Positions 24,413 to 33,340 are shown, counted from the first letter of the stretch. The stretch: 64,000 nucleotides of DNA from Microbacterium sp. Se63.02b (GCF_014171575.1 NZ_CP050453.1:3410001-3474000); one strand, 5' to 3'. Numbers and translations are program-made. The notes: generated from the letters alone by a model not told the origin.

Positions 24413-25187
24413 TGTCCGTGTCGTCGCGCCTCAGTCCCATCGCCACGCGCGTGATGGCGGCCGCGGTGCGCCTCGCCTCTTTTCCGAGCTCGTTGAGGCG
24501 ATCGTGCATGCGATACCGCGGCCCGTACACCGAGACCGCGGCGAGCGGACCGCCGTTCTGGTCGAGGACGACGGCGGCGATCCGCTCCACATCGTCCGAG
24601 CGAGGAATCCAGACGAAACCTCGCGTGCGGGCGAGTTCATACTCTCGCGCCCACGTTTCGGGCGTGAGGCGAACCTCGGGATGCTCCACCGGCGCGCCGA
24701 CGAGGTCGTCGATGATGCGGCGTTGCTCGCTCACCGACAGAGTGAACATCAGCGCGCGACCGGCGGCCGTGGCATACAGCGGCGCAGCGTTGCCGACGTG
24801 AGGGACCATCCTGAAGGGACTGGACGGGTCGTACTGATCGAGGCTCACCGTATAGTCCCCCTGGCGGACGGTGAGGATGACGGTCTCCCCGACCCGGTCC
24901 CGCAGTTCGGTGAGCAACGGACGTGCGAGATCGCTGAGGTTGTACTGACGCCGAAAGCCCTTGGCCAAACCGAGGACTCGACCAGTGAGAGCGACCTTCC
25001 TGTCCTCCCGACGAAGAAGATAGCCGGTCTCCACCAGAGTCGCGACCAGTCTCGACACAGTACTCTTTTGAATTCCGGTCAACTCCGCAAGTTCGGTGAC
25101 GCCCATTCCGTGCGGGGTCTCTGCCACGGCCTCGAGCAGTTCCAGCCCCCTGACGAGTGCGCGATGTCGGTTGTCCTCACTGGTCAC
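24405..25187 (-). CDS. IclR-family transcriptional regulator
   Basis: 260 residues from GTG 25187. The N-terminal winged helix reads RALVRGLELLEAVAE and VTELAELTGIQKSTVSRLVA, typical IclR. The C-terminal effector domain has GETVILTVRQGDY, APLYATAAGRALM and the Ala-Ala-Val sequence IAAVVLDQNGGPLAAVSVYG. It is cotranscribed with the uronate-dehydrogenase-like gene (5 bases away) and the epimerase. IclR proteins often sense keto-deoxy sugars such as KDG, which fits the mannonate dehydratase nearby. Longer upstream starts would overlap the preceding gene deeply and were rejected. Confidence 0.9.
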   Translation of the reverse strand: MTSEDNRHRALVRGLELLEAVAETPHGMGVTELAELTGIQKSTVSRLVATLVETGYLLRREDRKVALTGRVLGLAKGFRRQYNLSDLARPLLTELRDRVGETVILTVRQGDYTVSLDQYDPSSPFRMVPHVGNAAPLYATAAGRALMFTLSVSEQRRIIDDLVGAPVEHPEVRLTPETWAREYELARTRGFVWIPRSDDVERIAAVVLDQNGGPLAAVSVYGPRYRMHDRLNELGKEARRTAAAITRVAMGLRRDDTDNG

Positions 25188-25191
25188 GGTG

Positions 25192-26022
25192 TCAATGCCC
25201 CCTGAGTCTCGCAACATCCGCGCGCATGCCGGAGAGTGCGGGCCGATCGTCGAGCCCCCCGACTTCGGCGATCGCCGTGGCGAATGGCGATGCGATCGCG
25301 AATGCATCCGATCGTGGCACGAATCCGAGTTCCTCGGCCGCTTTGGTCATGCTGAGTCTGCCGAATCTGTTCGCGCTCGTCGCGTTGTAGATGTCGAACC
25401 CCTGTCGGTCGGAGGTGATCAGCAGGCCCAGCATGTCGACGAAGTCGTCGGGAGCCAGATAGTCGCGCAGCATCCATCCGGCATCGGGTGCCGCGAGCTT
25501 CGCGGGATCCTGGAACGCGCCGATACGCAGCGCGACGAACGAACGGAGATCCTCCGCGCTCACGGCGAAGGCGCCGAGGGCCTCTCCGAAGCACTTCGTG
25601 ACGCCGTACAGATCGTCCGGCTGCACCGGATCCGACTCGCGGATTTGCCCGTCGGTGTAGCCGGTGACGGTGTGGACGGAGGACGCGTAGATGACGCGGG
25701 GAACCTTCGCAGCGACGGCGGCGGCGACGACGTTGTACGTGCCGACGATGTTCGCGGGCAGCAGGTCTTCCCACAGGGTGGACGGGCTGCGCTGACCTGC
25801 GAGATGGAGCACGGTGTCGATACCGTCCATGACCCCGCGGAGGTTCGAGATGTCCGCGAGGTCGACCTCGACGACGCTGCCCAGCGCCCGCTGCTCGGCG
25901 TCGAGAGTGCCGGGCAGGTCGAGCAGGGTGAACTCGTACTCGTCTGCGGTGGCGCGCACGAACGCCGTGGCGATGCTGCCGGCCGCGCCGGTCACCAGCA
26001 CCCGGTGCCGGTCGGGCGTCAC
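25192..26022 (-). CDS. NAD-dependent epimerase/dehydratase family protein, uronate dehydrogenase-like
   Basis: 276 residues from GTG 26022, which overlaps the stop of the DUF6259 gene (GTGA). The extended short-chain dehydrogenase fold is shown by VLVTGAAGSIATAF, VVEVDLADISNL (Asp after the second strand) and VLHLAGQRSP; the catalytic Ser-Tyr-Lys set lies in IYASSVHTVTG and LYGVTKCFGEALG. The LPANIVGTYNVV and YGVTKCFGEAL patterns are those of uronate dehydrogenases, which oxidise glucuronate or galacturonate to the aldarolactone. This assignment is by motif resemblance and by neighbours; other sugar epimerases of the same fold remain possible. Confidence 0.8.
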   Translation of the reverse strand: MTPDRHRVLVTGAAGSIATAFVRATADEYEFTLLDLPGTLDAEQRALGSVVEVDLADISNLRGVMDGIDTVLHLAGQRSPSTLWEDLLPANIVGTYNVVAAAVAAKVPRVIYASSVHTVTGYTDGQIRESDPVQPDDLYGVTKCFGEALGAFAVSAEDLRSFVALRIGAFQDPAKLAAPDAGWMLRDYLAPDDFVDMLGLLITSDRQGFDIYNATSANRFGRLSMTKAAEELGFVPRSDAFAIASPFATAIAEVGGLDDRPALSGMRADVARLRGH

Positions 26023-27941
26023 CGGCTGCTCCCCGCGAGCACGGCCACAACGCTGTGTGCCGCCACATCTGCCGACACGTTCCACCGCTCGTCCGTGCAG
26101 TTCCAGTAGACATCGAGCACGTCACCATCGAGTGCATACCGGACGTGGGTGATCGGGCCGAAATCGACGAGCGAGAACGCGCCGCGGAAGAACAGGTCGC
26201 GGTGGCGCTCGCGGATGGCGATGAGTTGCGCCACGTGCGCGGCGTATTCCGGCATGTCTCGGACGTCACGTCGCGAGCGGTGCAGGGCGACGTCGAAGAT
26301 GAGGTTGTATGTGAGCGCGTAGTTGAGATGATCCCGCCATCCCGTGCGCTGGTCGTGCACCAGCCTGTTGCTGACGACGGGTTCGGGGTACACCGTGCGG
26401 AAGAGTGCCGGGAAGGCCTCCGGTCCGTCGGTGAAGGCGAAGCCCCATCCGTGGTGATAATTCAGCAGGGAGATCATGCCGTCGGCCATGCCCTCCGATC
26501 CCAGCGTCTTGGCATCCGCGGCCTCGCGCAGCCCCGCCAGGGTGCGGGCGCGCTGAAGCGACTCCACGCCGACGCGCGTGCCGTGATCGTGCGATGCGTC
26601 ATAACAGGGCCAAGCTGCCAGGTGATAGGCGGTCTGATCGAAGAAGATGTCGTCGGCGCCGAGGGCTGCCTGAGCGCTCGCGACCTCGGCCATCCGGTTG
26701 CGCCACCGGGGTGCGCCGTGGCAGGCGATGAGGAAGGAGCCGGGTGCGAAATGGCGCAGTGTCTGAGATTCGCGGGCGAACGCGTAACCGACGACATAGT
26801 CGAGTCCGGCGGCGTCCTTCTTGGTCACCTCGGCACCGTGTTGCGCCGCGAAGTCACTGGTGCGGTCGATGAGGTTTCCATTCGCGTAGAGGGATATGAA
26901 GCCGCCCCTGCTGCGGATCTCGGCGATCGCGCGTCGCAGTCCTTCTGCGCCGCCGAGCGCGTCATCCGGTTCGTATTCCGGGTACCCGCGGTCGAAGCCT
27001 TCCTTCCACCAGCCGAAGAGCAGGATGCCATCGAGTCCGACCTCGCGGCCGGCCTCGAAGACCTCGAGCAGATCTTCGTAGCGGTAGAGGATCTGTCCGA
27101 ATTGGTGCTTCATGATGATGCGCTGCCACCCCTGCATCGGTTTCGTGGAGGGATGGGGCCCGGTGTACCAGGTGTCCGCCCAGCTGCGGTAGCGCGCCGC
27201 GCTCGCGGCCCAGTCGTCGTCGACGGCGAGGATGACGGGCGGGAGAGTCCCGATGGATCGACCGAGCGGTGCCACCGTCGTCAACCACAGTTCGCCCTCT
27301 TCGCCGCGTGGCGGCACGCCCGTGCTCAGCAGTGCGCTGCTGAAGTCCGGGTCGTGGCGTCCCATGTAGAGGAAACCCTCATCGAGTTCCACGCCGTGCC
27401 AGGGCATCGTCATGTCGCCGGGGTATGCCACGGCTTCCCACACCCCTGCGCCGTCGTCGACCATGTACTCGGTATGGGCCCGGTAGAGGGTGGTGCGGGG
27501 GTTCTCGATCCGGCGACCGAGCCCGTGCGCGCGATAGACGACTTCGTCGTCGGAAGCTGTCGCGGCATCGAGTTCAACGACGGGAAGGGCGACCTCTCGC
27601 ACGATGCTGCCGTCGTGCGACTCGAGGGAGGCGGTGAACTCGAAGGCACCGTCCGCTGTTCGGATCTCGACGGAGAACGAGACGTCGAGGACGATGCCGT
27701 CGGTCGATGTCAGACGGTCATAGCCGAGGGTGACCCCCTCTGCATCGCGCGTCACCGTCGGCATCTGGTCTTCGGAGTGGACCGTCAGTTCGCGGTGGTC
27801 CCCCTTGACCGCCGTCAGCGTCCAGAGCCGTCCGCGGGGACTCGTGAGCCGGCGGGAGCCGACCTGGATCGATGCACGGGCATCGGTCACAGTGAGGGTG
27901 AGTGGGCCGGCTGACACATCGTGTCGCTTCATCGCGTGCAT
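26019..27941 (-). CDS. DUF6259-type putative glycoside hydrolase
   Basis: 640 residues. An N-terminal beta-sandwich (about residues 1-240; LTVTDARASIQVGSRRL, LYRAHTEYMVDDG) is followed by a TIM-barrel region: GWQRIIMKHQFGQILYRYED, GILLFGWWKEGFDRGYPEYE, FISLYANGNLIDR, and ADDIFFDQTAYH. The arrangement resembles alpha-galactosidase-like glycosidases, and the motif set matches my recollection of DUF6259 proteins. Candidate acid residues are the Asp in FFDQ and the Glu in GSEGMADGM. No signal peptide, so it would act inside the cell on imported oligosaccharide. First gene of the minus-strand operon; divergent from the dehydratase at 28091. Confidence 0.75.
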   Translation of the reverse strand: MHAMKRHDVSAGPLTLTVTDARASIQVGSRRLTSPRGRLWTLTAVKGDHRELTVHSEDQMPTVTRDAEGVTLGYDRLTSTDGIVLDVSFSVEIRTADGAFEFTASLESHDGSIVREVALPVVELDAATASDDEVVYRAHGLGRRIENPRTTLYRAHTEYMVDDGAGVWEAVAYPGDMTMPWHGVELDEGFLYMGRHDPDFSSALLSTGVPPRGEEGELWLTTVAPLGRSIGTLPPVILAVDDDWAASAARYRSWADTWYTGPHPSTKPMQGWQRIIMKHQFGQILYRYEDLLEVFEAGREVGLDGILLFGWWKEGFDRGYPEYEPDDALGGAEGLRRAIAEIRSRGGFISLYANGNLIDRTSDFAAQHGAEVTKKDAAGLDYVVGYAFARESQTLRHFAPGSFLIACHGAPRWRNRMAEVASAQAALGADDIFFDQTAYHLAAWPCYDASHDHGTRVGVESLQRARTLAGLREAADAKTLGSEGMADGMISLLNYHHGWGFAFTDGPEAFPALFRTVYPEPVVSNRLVHDQRTGWRDHLNYALTYNLIFDVALHRSRRDVRDMPEYAAHVAQLIAIRERHRDLFFRGAFSLVDFGPITHVRYALDGDVLDVYWNCTDERWNVSADVAAHSVVAVLAGSSR

Positions 27942-27996
27942 GCCGTGGATACTAAGGACGGCTGCGCCCTATCGGCAACCTTGTTCCTGATATGGC

Positions 27997-28013
27997 ATGT
28001 CCGAACGGGACAT
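27997..28013. promoter_or_regulatory. inverted repeat in the divergent catabolic promoter region
   Basis: ATGTCC-GAACG-GGACAT is a perfect 6-bp inverted repeat midway between the divergent starts at 27941 and 28091. Next to it a TTGCCGTA direct repeat occurs twice (28013-28020 and 28033-28040); the second overlaps a possible -35 (TTGCCG) with TAGCGT 17 bases on, facing the dehydratase gene. It is the best operator candidate for the local IclR protein. Confidence 0.45.
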
Positions 28014-28090
28014 TGCCGTATCCGGAACGTCTTTGCCGTAAATGAATCTGTTGCCTAGCGTGGCGGCACACGTCGAGGAAGGACGCGGAC

Positions 28091-29383
28091 ATGGACGTTC
28101 AGCATCACGCTCCGATGCGGTCGCGAATAGCGCCCGGGTACACGCAGAGCGATGCGATGCCGCCGGTGCCCTGGCACGATCCCTCCGGCGTTCGGATCAC
28201 CCGGGTGTCCGCGACGATCACGGCGCCGGACGGCGTGAACCTCGTCATCGTCCGTGTCGACACCGGGGAGCCCGGTTTGATCGGCTGGGGGTGCGCCACG
28301 TTCACGCAGCGGGCGTTCGCGGTGGCCGAGATCGTCAACACCTATCTCGATCCGTTGCTGCGCGGCCGCGACATCTCCGACATCTCCGACATCTGGCAGA
28401 CCACGACGCTCGACGCATACTGGCGTGGGGGTCCTGATCTCGGCAGTGCTCTGGCTGGTGTGGACGAGGGACTCTGGGATCTCGCAGGAAAGCGACTCGG
28501 CGTGCCCACCTGGCATCTGCTCGGCGGACGCGTCCGCACGGCAGTCGAGACCTACACGCATGCCTCCGGGCGCGACTTCCAGGAGCTGGCGGATCAGGTC
28601 TCGGCCTGTCGCGATGCGGGGTATCGACACGTGCGATGCCAGATGACCGTCCCCGGCCAGTCCACCTACGGCGCGGCTCAGGCCGATCGTGCGCACTCCA
28701 CCTGGGATCCCGAGGCGTACATGCGCCTTGTGCCGAACATGTTCGCGCAGCTGCGTGAGCGATTCGGCGACGAGCTCGAGATCATCCACGACGTTCATGA
28801 ACGCGTCGATCCTCACCAGGCGGTACGCCTCCTCCGCGCCGTCGAGGAGTACCGGCCGTTCTTCATGGAGGATCCGGTCGCGCCCGAAGACGTGGACTGG
28901 CTGCCTCGTCTTCGCGCCCATGTCTCCACGCCGATCGCACTGGGAGAATTGCTCAGCGACATGCAGACATTCGTGCGCATCGTCACCGAGCGCCAGGTCG
29001 ACTTCGTCCGTTGCCACATCTCGGCGATCGGCGGTCTCACCCCCGCGCGCAAACTCGCGACACTGGCAGAGCTGATGGGTGTGCGGACGGCCTGGCACGG
29101 TCCGCGTGACGTGTCGCCCATCGGGCACGCCGTGGCGCTGGCGCTCGACCTTTCCTCGGGTGCTTTCGGCATCCACGAGCACTTCGAGTTCTCACCCCAG
29201 ACGATGGAGATCTTCCCCGGAACACCGACGACGTCCGACGGGATGATCGCTGCCAACACCGCGCCAGGACTGGGAGTGGAGTTCGACGAGGACGTCGCGC
29301 GAAAGCACCCACCCGTGTCGGCATCCACCAACTGGCACTACAGCCGCGTGCGCCGCCGCGACGGCTCATCGCAGCGTCCCTGA
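28091..29383 (+). CDS. enolase-superfamily dehydratase, mannonate dehydratase (ManD)-like
   Basis: 430 residues; GGAAGGA precedes ATG 28091. Mandelate racemase/enolase superfamily: capping domain (VRVDTGEPGLIGWGCAT, GVDEGLWDLAGKRLGVPTW, LLGGRVR), then barrel metal ligands Asp in IHDVHERVDP, Glu in FFMEDPVAPED and Glu in IALGELLSD, then the catalytic His in AWHGPRDVSPIGH and the C-terminal PGLGVEFDE. HGPRD and this ending are typical of the ManD subgroup, which dehydrates D-mannonate or D-gluconate to 2-keto-3-deoxygluconate. First gene of the plus-strand transport operon. Confidence 0.85.
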   Translation: MDVQHHAPMRSRIAPGYTQSDAMPPVPWHDPSGVRITRVSATITAPDGVNLVIVRVDTGEPGLIGWGCATFTQRAFAVAEIVNTYLDPLLRGRDISDISDIWQTTTLDAYWRGGPDLGSALAGVDEGLWDLAGKRLGVPTWHLLGGRVRTAVETYTHASGRDFQELADQVSACRDAGYRHVRCQMTVPGQSTYGAAQADRAHSTWDPEAYMRLVPNMFAQLRERFGDELEIIHDVHERVDPHQAVRLLRAVEEYRPFFMEDPVAPEDVDWLPRLRAHVSTPIALGELLSDMQTFVRIVTERQVDFVRCHISAIGGLTPARKLATLAELMGVRTAWHGPRDVSPIGHAVALALDLSSGAFGIHEHFEFSPQTMEIFPGTPTTSDGMIAANTAPGLGVEFDEDVARKHPPVSASTNWHYSRVRRRDGSSQRP

Positions 29384-29423
29384 AACACCCACACTGACCC
29401 CTGCAAGAAGAAAGTAGGAAGCA

Positions 29424-30737
29424 ATGAAGCGTCCTCTCGTCACCCTGGCCGTCGTTTCCGTCGCCGCTCTCGCCCTGACGGGCTGCGGCACCGGAGGGAC
29501 GGTGAACACCTCGTCGTCGTCGGACCCGATCTCCACGGACATCACCGACGAAGAGGTGGTGCTCAAAGTCGCCTACGCCAGCGACCCACCCATCACTCCA
29601 CTCACCGAGGGTTTCACGAAGCTGCACCCGAATGTGACTTTCGACCTGGTGCAGACTCCGTTCGCCGACTATCAGACCAGCCTGAAGCTCTCTCTGAGCG
29701 GCGACGACACCCCTGACATCGTCCAATACAGCCCGGGGCCCATGCGATCGATCGTGCCGGCGGGGCTCGTCGAGAAGCTCGACGAGTACGCCGAGGCGTA
29801 TGGCTGGGCCGACACGGTCTCACCATCCCTGTTGGGGATGCTGACGTCGAATGAGGATGCGACGCAATACGGAACGGGCGATCTGTATGCCGTGCCGGGC
29901 GCTATCCAGATGATCGGCGTCTTCTACAACAAGTCGCTCACGGAGGCCGCGGGCGTCGACGGTGCGCCGGAGACGCTGGCCGAATTCGAGAATGATCTCG
30001 ATGCGGTCAAGGGATCCGGCGTCACGCCGATCGCGATGCCCGCACTCGGGATCGGCGGATTCCAGCTCTGGGGCGCGCTGTCGAACGTGCTCGCCGATCC
30101 AGCCGTCTTCAACGAGTGGGTGTACGGAAACGACGGCGCCACGCTCCTCGAAGACCCGGGCTTCGTGGATGCGGCGGCGACGATCACCGAGTGGTCGAAT
30201 GCCGGATACTTCCCGAACGGCGCCGCGGCCGTCGCCGACGCCGACGCGATCGCTTCGTTCAGCGCGGGAGACCAGGCGTACTTCGTGACCGGCAACTGGA
30301 ACACCCAGCTGTTCCAGGAGGCTCTCGGTGACGACCTCGGATTCTTCTTGATGCCGGGCGAGACGGAGGACGCGCCGGCAGTGGCCACGGGGTCGGGCTT
30401 TCCGTACTCGATCTCCGCGAAGTCGCAGAACAAGGATGTCGCAGCGGCGTTCCTCGACTACGTCGTCAGCCAGGAGGCGGCGGGCGGCATCTATGAAAGC
30501 GGCTTCATCCCGGTCACCCCGGATGGTGCGATCACGTCGGACGACGTACGGGGCCAGCTGCAGTCGGACTACGAGACCGTGGTCGCAGACGACGGCATCG
30601 CGCCGTTCGCGAACTGGGCGACGAGCTCGATGATCGATGTGCTCACCAGCGGAGCCCAAGGTCTGATCTCGGCTGATGTCACCCCCGAGGCGTTCGTCGA
30701 ATCGCTGCAGGCCGACTGGGAGTCGAACCGACCGTGA
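29424..30737 (+). CDS. sugar ABC transporter substrate-binding lipoprotein (second system)
   Basis: 437 residues. The lipoprotein signal peptide has a KR start, a hydrophobic LVTLAVVSVAALAL and the lipobox LTGC, then a Ser/Thr-rich linker. The binding fold shows FDLVQTPFADYQTSL, PDIVQYSPGP, YAVPGAIQMIGVFYNKSL and YFVTGNWNTQLF. It lies 40 bases after the dehydratase and overlaps the permease gene by four bases. Sequence differs strongly from the other binding protein (19930), so the two systems probably take different sugars. Confidence 0.93.
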   Translation: MKRPLVTLAVVSVAALALTGCGTGGTVNTSSSSDPISTDITDEEVVLKVAYASDPPITPLTEGFTKLHPNVTFDLVQTPFADYQTSLKLSLSGDDTPDIVQYSPGPMRSIVPAGLVEKLDEYAEAYGWADTVSPSLLGMLTSNEDATQYGTGDLYAVPGAIQMIGVFYNKSLTEAAGVDGAPETLAEFENDLDAVKGSGVTPIAMPALGIGGFQLWGALSNVLADPAVFNEWVYGNDGATLLEDPGFVDAAATITEWSNAGYFPNGAAAVADADAIASFSAGDQAYFVTGNWNTQLFQEALGDDLGFFLMPGETEDAPAVATGSGFPYSISAKSQNKDVAAAFLDYVVSQEAAGGIYESGFIPVTPDGAITSDDVRGQLQSDYETVVADDGIAPFANWATSSMIDVLTSGAQGLISADVTPEAFVESLQADWESNRP

Positions 30738-31654
30738 CGATCACGCAGACGCGGGGTGGGCGTGCCGACGCAGTGCGCCCACCCCGCAGGCGCCGCTGGC
30801 GCGGCGCACGCGCCTACTTGTACGTTCTGCCTGCAGCGCTCGTGTACGTCGGGTTCTCGCTGTGGCCCGCACTGAATACGGTGTACTACTCGCTATTGGA
30901 ATGGGACGGGCTGAACCCCGGGACATGGGTCGGACTCGAGAACTACATCAGCGTCTTCACCGATGAGGCGTTGCTCTCCTCCATCCAGCACAGCCTCGTG
31001 CTGATCCTGTTCTTCGCTGTCCTGCCCATCATGATCGGCTTGCTGCTGTGCGGTCTCCTGATGGGCAAGGGAACGCGGGGGATGACGGCCTTCCGCATCA
31101 TCTACTTCCTGCCGCAGGTCGTCCCGCTCGTCGCCGTCGGTGTGACATGGCGCTGGATCTATTCCGACACCGGCATCGTGAACACCATGCTCCGCAGCGT
31201 CGGCCTGGGGTTCCTGGCGCAGCCGTGGCTGGCTCAGCAGTCGACGGCGTTGATCGCCATCGGACTCATCGGCACGTGGTGCATGACAGGACTGTGCATG
31301 ATCCTCTTCATCAGCGGTGCGCAGAAGATCGATTCTTCCCTCTACGAAGCGGCCGCGATGGATGGTGCCGGGGCCGTACGGCGCTTCGTTTCGGTGACGC
31401 TGCCGGGGCTTCGGGGGGAGATCTCGATCGCGGCGGTGATCACCACGATCGCCGCGCTCGCGAGCTTCGACCTCGTCTACGTCACGACGGGCGGCGGCCC
31501 CGTGAACGCCACGACCATCCCGGGGCTCCTCGTCTACCGGCTCGCCTTCAGCTACAACGACGTCGGCACCGCGGCATCCCTCGCGATCGTCCTCACGATC
31601 CTGATCCTCCTTTTCGTTGCACTGATCCGCCGCCTCACCCGGGAGAAAGCATGA
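30734..31654 (+). CDS. sugar ABC transporter permease, MalF type (second system)
   Basis: 306 residues from a GTG overlapping the stop of the binding-protein gene. An arginine-rich cytoplasmic N-terminus precedes six spans, the first being YLYVLPAALVYVGFSLWPAL. The ATPase-docking loop is SSLYEAAAMDGAGAVRRFVS. Translationally coupled at both ends. No ATP-binding subunit is encoded in the operon. Confidence 0.93.
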   Translation: MTITQTRGGRADAVRPPRRRRWRGARAYLYVLPAALVYVGFSLWPALNTVYYSLLEWDGLNPGTWVGLENYISVFTDEALLSSIQHSLVLILFFAVLPIMIGLLLCGLLMGKGTRGMTAFRIIYFLPQVVPLVAVGVTWRWIYSDTGIVNTMLRSVGLGFLAQPWLAQQSTALIAIGLIGTWCMTGLCMILFISGAQKIDSSLYEAAAMDGAGAVRRFVSVTLPGLRGEISIAAVITTIAALASFDLVYVTTGGGPVNATTIPGLLVYRLAFSYNDVGTAASLAIVLTILILLFVALIRRLTREKA

Positions 31655-32469
31655 AGTCCTCCGCACTCACCCTCACCGCCCGCCATCTCGTGCTGGTGAT
31701 CTTCGCGGTGGCGTTCCTCATCCCGTTCGTCGGCATCGTGCTGGCCGCCGTGCAGTCCGGACAGGTGAACGGATTCGCGCTTCCCGAGGCATGGGAGTGG
31801 GGCAATTTCGCCCGTGCCTGGGAAGAGGGGCACTTCAGCGATCTGATGGTCTCCAGCCTCATCATCGTGTCACTCGTGGTGCCGACGGCGATCGTGCTCT
31901 CCGTGCTCGCCGGCTACGGCCTGGCCGTGATCCGCCCGAAGGGGAACACCGTCATCACGAGCGCGTTCGTCGTCGGGCTGACGCTGCCCACGGAGTTGGT
32001 GGTGATCGCGCTGTACTACCAGCTGGGTTCGCTCGGGCTGACGAACAACTACATCGGCATCGCCCTGGCTGAGGTTGCGCTCTTCCTGCCGTTCGGGGTG
32101 TTCTGGATGAGCACCCACTTCTCGGGCATACCGCGGGAACTGGTCGAATCGGGCCGGATCGACGGCGCGAGGGACTTCCGGGTGTTGTGGTCGTTGCTCA
32201 TGCCCATCTCGTGGCCCGCGGTCACCACTCTGGCGGTGCTGCTCTTCGTCTGGGCATGGAACCAGTTCCTCATCGTTCTCGTGCTGATGCAGAGCCCGAC
32301 CAAGCGCACGGCCACGGCAGGGCTGGGATTCTTCGTCGGAGAGTTCAGCACCGACGTGCCGCTGCTCGCGGCGGCATCCCTCATCGTCATCACGCCGGTC
32401 ATCGTGGTGTATCTGATCTTCCAGCGCAGCTTCGTGAACGGGATCACGCAGGGCGCTGTGAAGGGGTAG
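31651..32469 (+). CDS. sugar ABC transporter permease, MalG type (second system)
   Basis: 272 residues, start ATG 31651 overlapping the previous stop (ATGA). Six spans, beginning LVLVIFAVAFLIPFVGIVLA, and the docking loop PRELVESGRIDGARDFRVLW, where the usual EAA triplet is ESG. The family ending FVNGITQGAVKG is intact. A hairpin terminator follows 22 bases later, closing the operon. Confidence 0.93.
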   Translation: MKSSALTLTARHLVLVIFAVAFLIPFVGIVLAAVQSGQVNGFALPEAWEWGNFARAWEEGHFSDLMVSSLIIVSLVVPTAIVLSVLAGYGLAVIRPKGNTVITSAFVVGLTLPTELVVIALYYQLGSLGLTNNYIGIALAEVALFLPFGVFWMSTHFSGIPRELVESGRIDGARDFRVLWSLLMPISWPAVTTLAVLLFVWAWNQFLIVLVLMQSPTKRTATAGLGFFVGEFSTDVPLLAAASLIVITPVIVVYLIFQRSFVNGITQGAVKG

Positions 32470-32491
32470 TGCGGAGCGCCTGATCGACCGC

Positions 32492-32525
32492 GCACGGCGA
32501 GGTCAGAGGTGTGAACTCGCCGTGC
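32492..32525 (+). terminator. hairpin terminator of the second transport operon
   Basis: GCACGGCGAG and CTCGCCGTGC form a perfect 10-bp stem with a 14-base loop, 22 bases after the permease stop. No U-tract. The rest of the 32526-32685 gap shows no gene. Confidence 0.6.
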
Positions 32526-32685
32526 ACCGGATCTGGCCCGGCCCAACCGGAAGGGTGTCGACGGGTCCTAGCGCGCCAGAGGCGGAGTGGGCTGCCATGC
32601 TGGTGGTATGACGTCCAGGGCGGGTCTGTGATCAACTGTCGTTCATCCGCACCGTATTGAATAGGCATCGGAAAGAGGCAACCCC

Positions 32686-32889
32686 ATGCGATCTTGGCTG
32701 CTCTTCATAGGAAGCGTCGTCGCGGCCCTGATCCTCCTCGCGCTGCTTGCGACCGGCTTTCCGTCAGCATCACCGATCATCTTCCTCATCGGTACTCCGA
32801 TTGTCGTCGTCGGTGCAGGCTTGGGAGCCAAGTTCGTCCAACGGAGGATCGCTGCGCGCCGTCAGAAGCACGTCGGCGGGCACGCCTGA
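32686..32889 (+). CDS. small hypothetical membrane protein, 67 aa
   Basis: ATG 32686 has AGAGG eight bases upstream. The protein has two hydrophobic spans (SWLLFIGSVVAALILLALLA and PIIFLIGTPIVVVGAGLGA) and a basic tail KFVQRRIAARRQKHVGG. Not recognised; typical of the many small two-span proteins of Microbacteriaceae. Confidence 0.6.
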   Translation: MRSWLLFIGSVVAALILLALLATGFPSASPIIFLIGTPIVVVGAGLGAKFVQRRIAARRQKHVGGHA

Positions 32890-32957
32890 TCGCTGATACA
32901 CGGGGACTCGGATTCCGGGCCCCCTTTTCTGTGCCTGATCGAAGGCCGTCGGGGAAG

Positions 32958-32975
32958 TGTAGCCCTGGGGCTACA
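32958..32975. repeat. 7-bp inverted repeat between two small membrane-protein genes
   Basis: TGTAGCC-CTGG-GGCTACA is a perfect inverted repeat 98 bases before the ATG at 33073. It may be an operator or a short terminator for the gene ending at 32889. Confidence 0.35.
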
Positions 32976-33072
32976 AGCCGACGGAGGCCTGGGTCGACCA
33001 CCGGGCCGCCAGGCACGATGGTCGCGGAACCCTCTGGCGACGAACCGTCGCCAGCCCGAAAAGGAGACGACA

Positions 33073-33255
33073 ATGCCCCGCACGCTCGCACAACGCCTGA
33101 CGGTGTCGCTGCCGCTTGTCGGCGTCGCTCTCCTGCTGGCCTCGATGCTTCTCCCGGTTCAGTTTGCGGTCGCCGCGTGGGGCCTTGCGATGATCGCATT
33201 CCTCACGGCCCTTGCCTGCGCCCTGACGGCTCAGCTGCGGCGGCGAACGGACTGA
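33073..33255 (+). CDS. small hypothetical membrane protein, 60 aa
   Basis: A strong AAAAGGAG site precedes the ATG by seven bases. Two hydrophobic spans (LPLVGVALLLASMLLPVQFA, AWGLAMIAFLTALACALTA) end in QLRRRTD. Not recognised. It follows another two-span small protein in the same direction after a symmetric site. Confidence 0.6.
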   Translation: MPRTLAQRLTVSLPLVGVALLLASMLLPVQFAVAAWGLAMIAFLTALACALTAQLRRRTD

Positions 33256-33340
33256 ATCGACTCACTCGAGCGAGTCGCCATCGCGCCGAGAATCAGACTT
33301 GGTGACCGGCGCGCTACCGCGCCTGCACCGCAAGCACGAC

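Noticed and set aside
14566..32469. Missing ATPase subunits of both sugar transporters as evidence for broken systems
   Set aside because: CUT1 systems in actinobacteria commonly share an MsiK-type ATPase encoded elsewhere, so absence here is normal.
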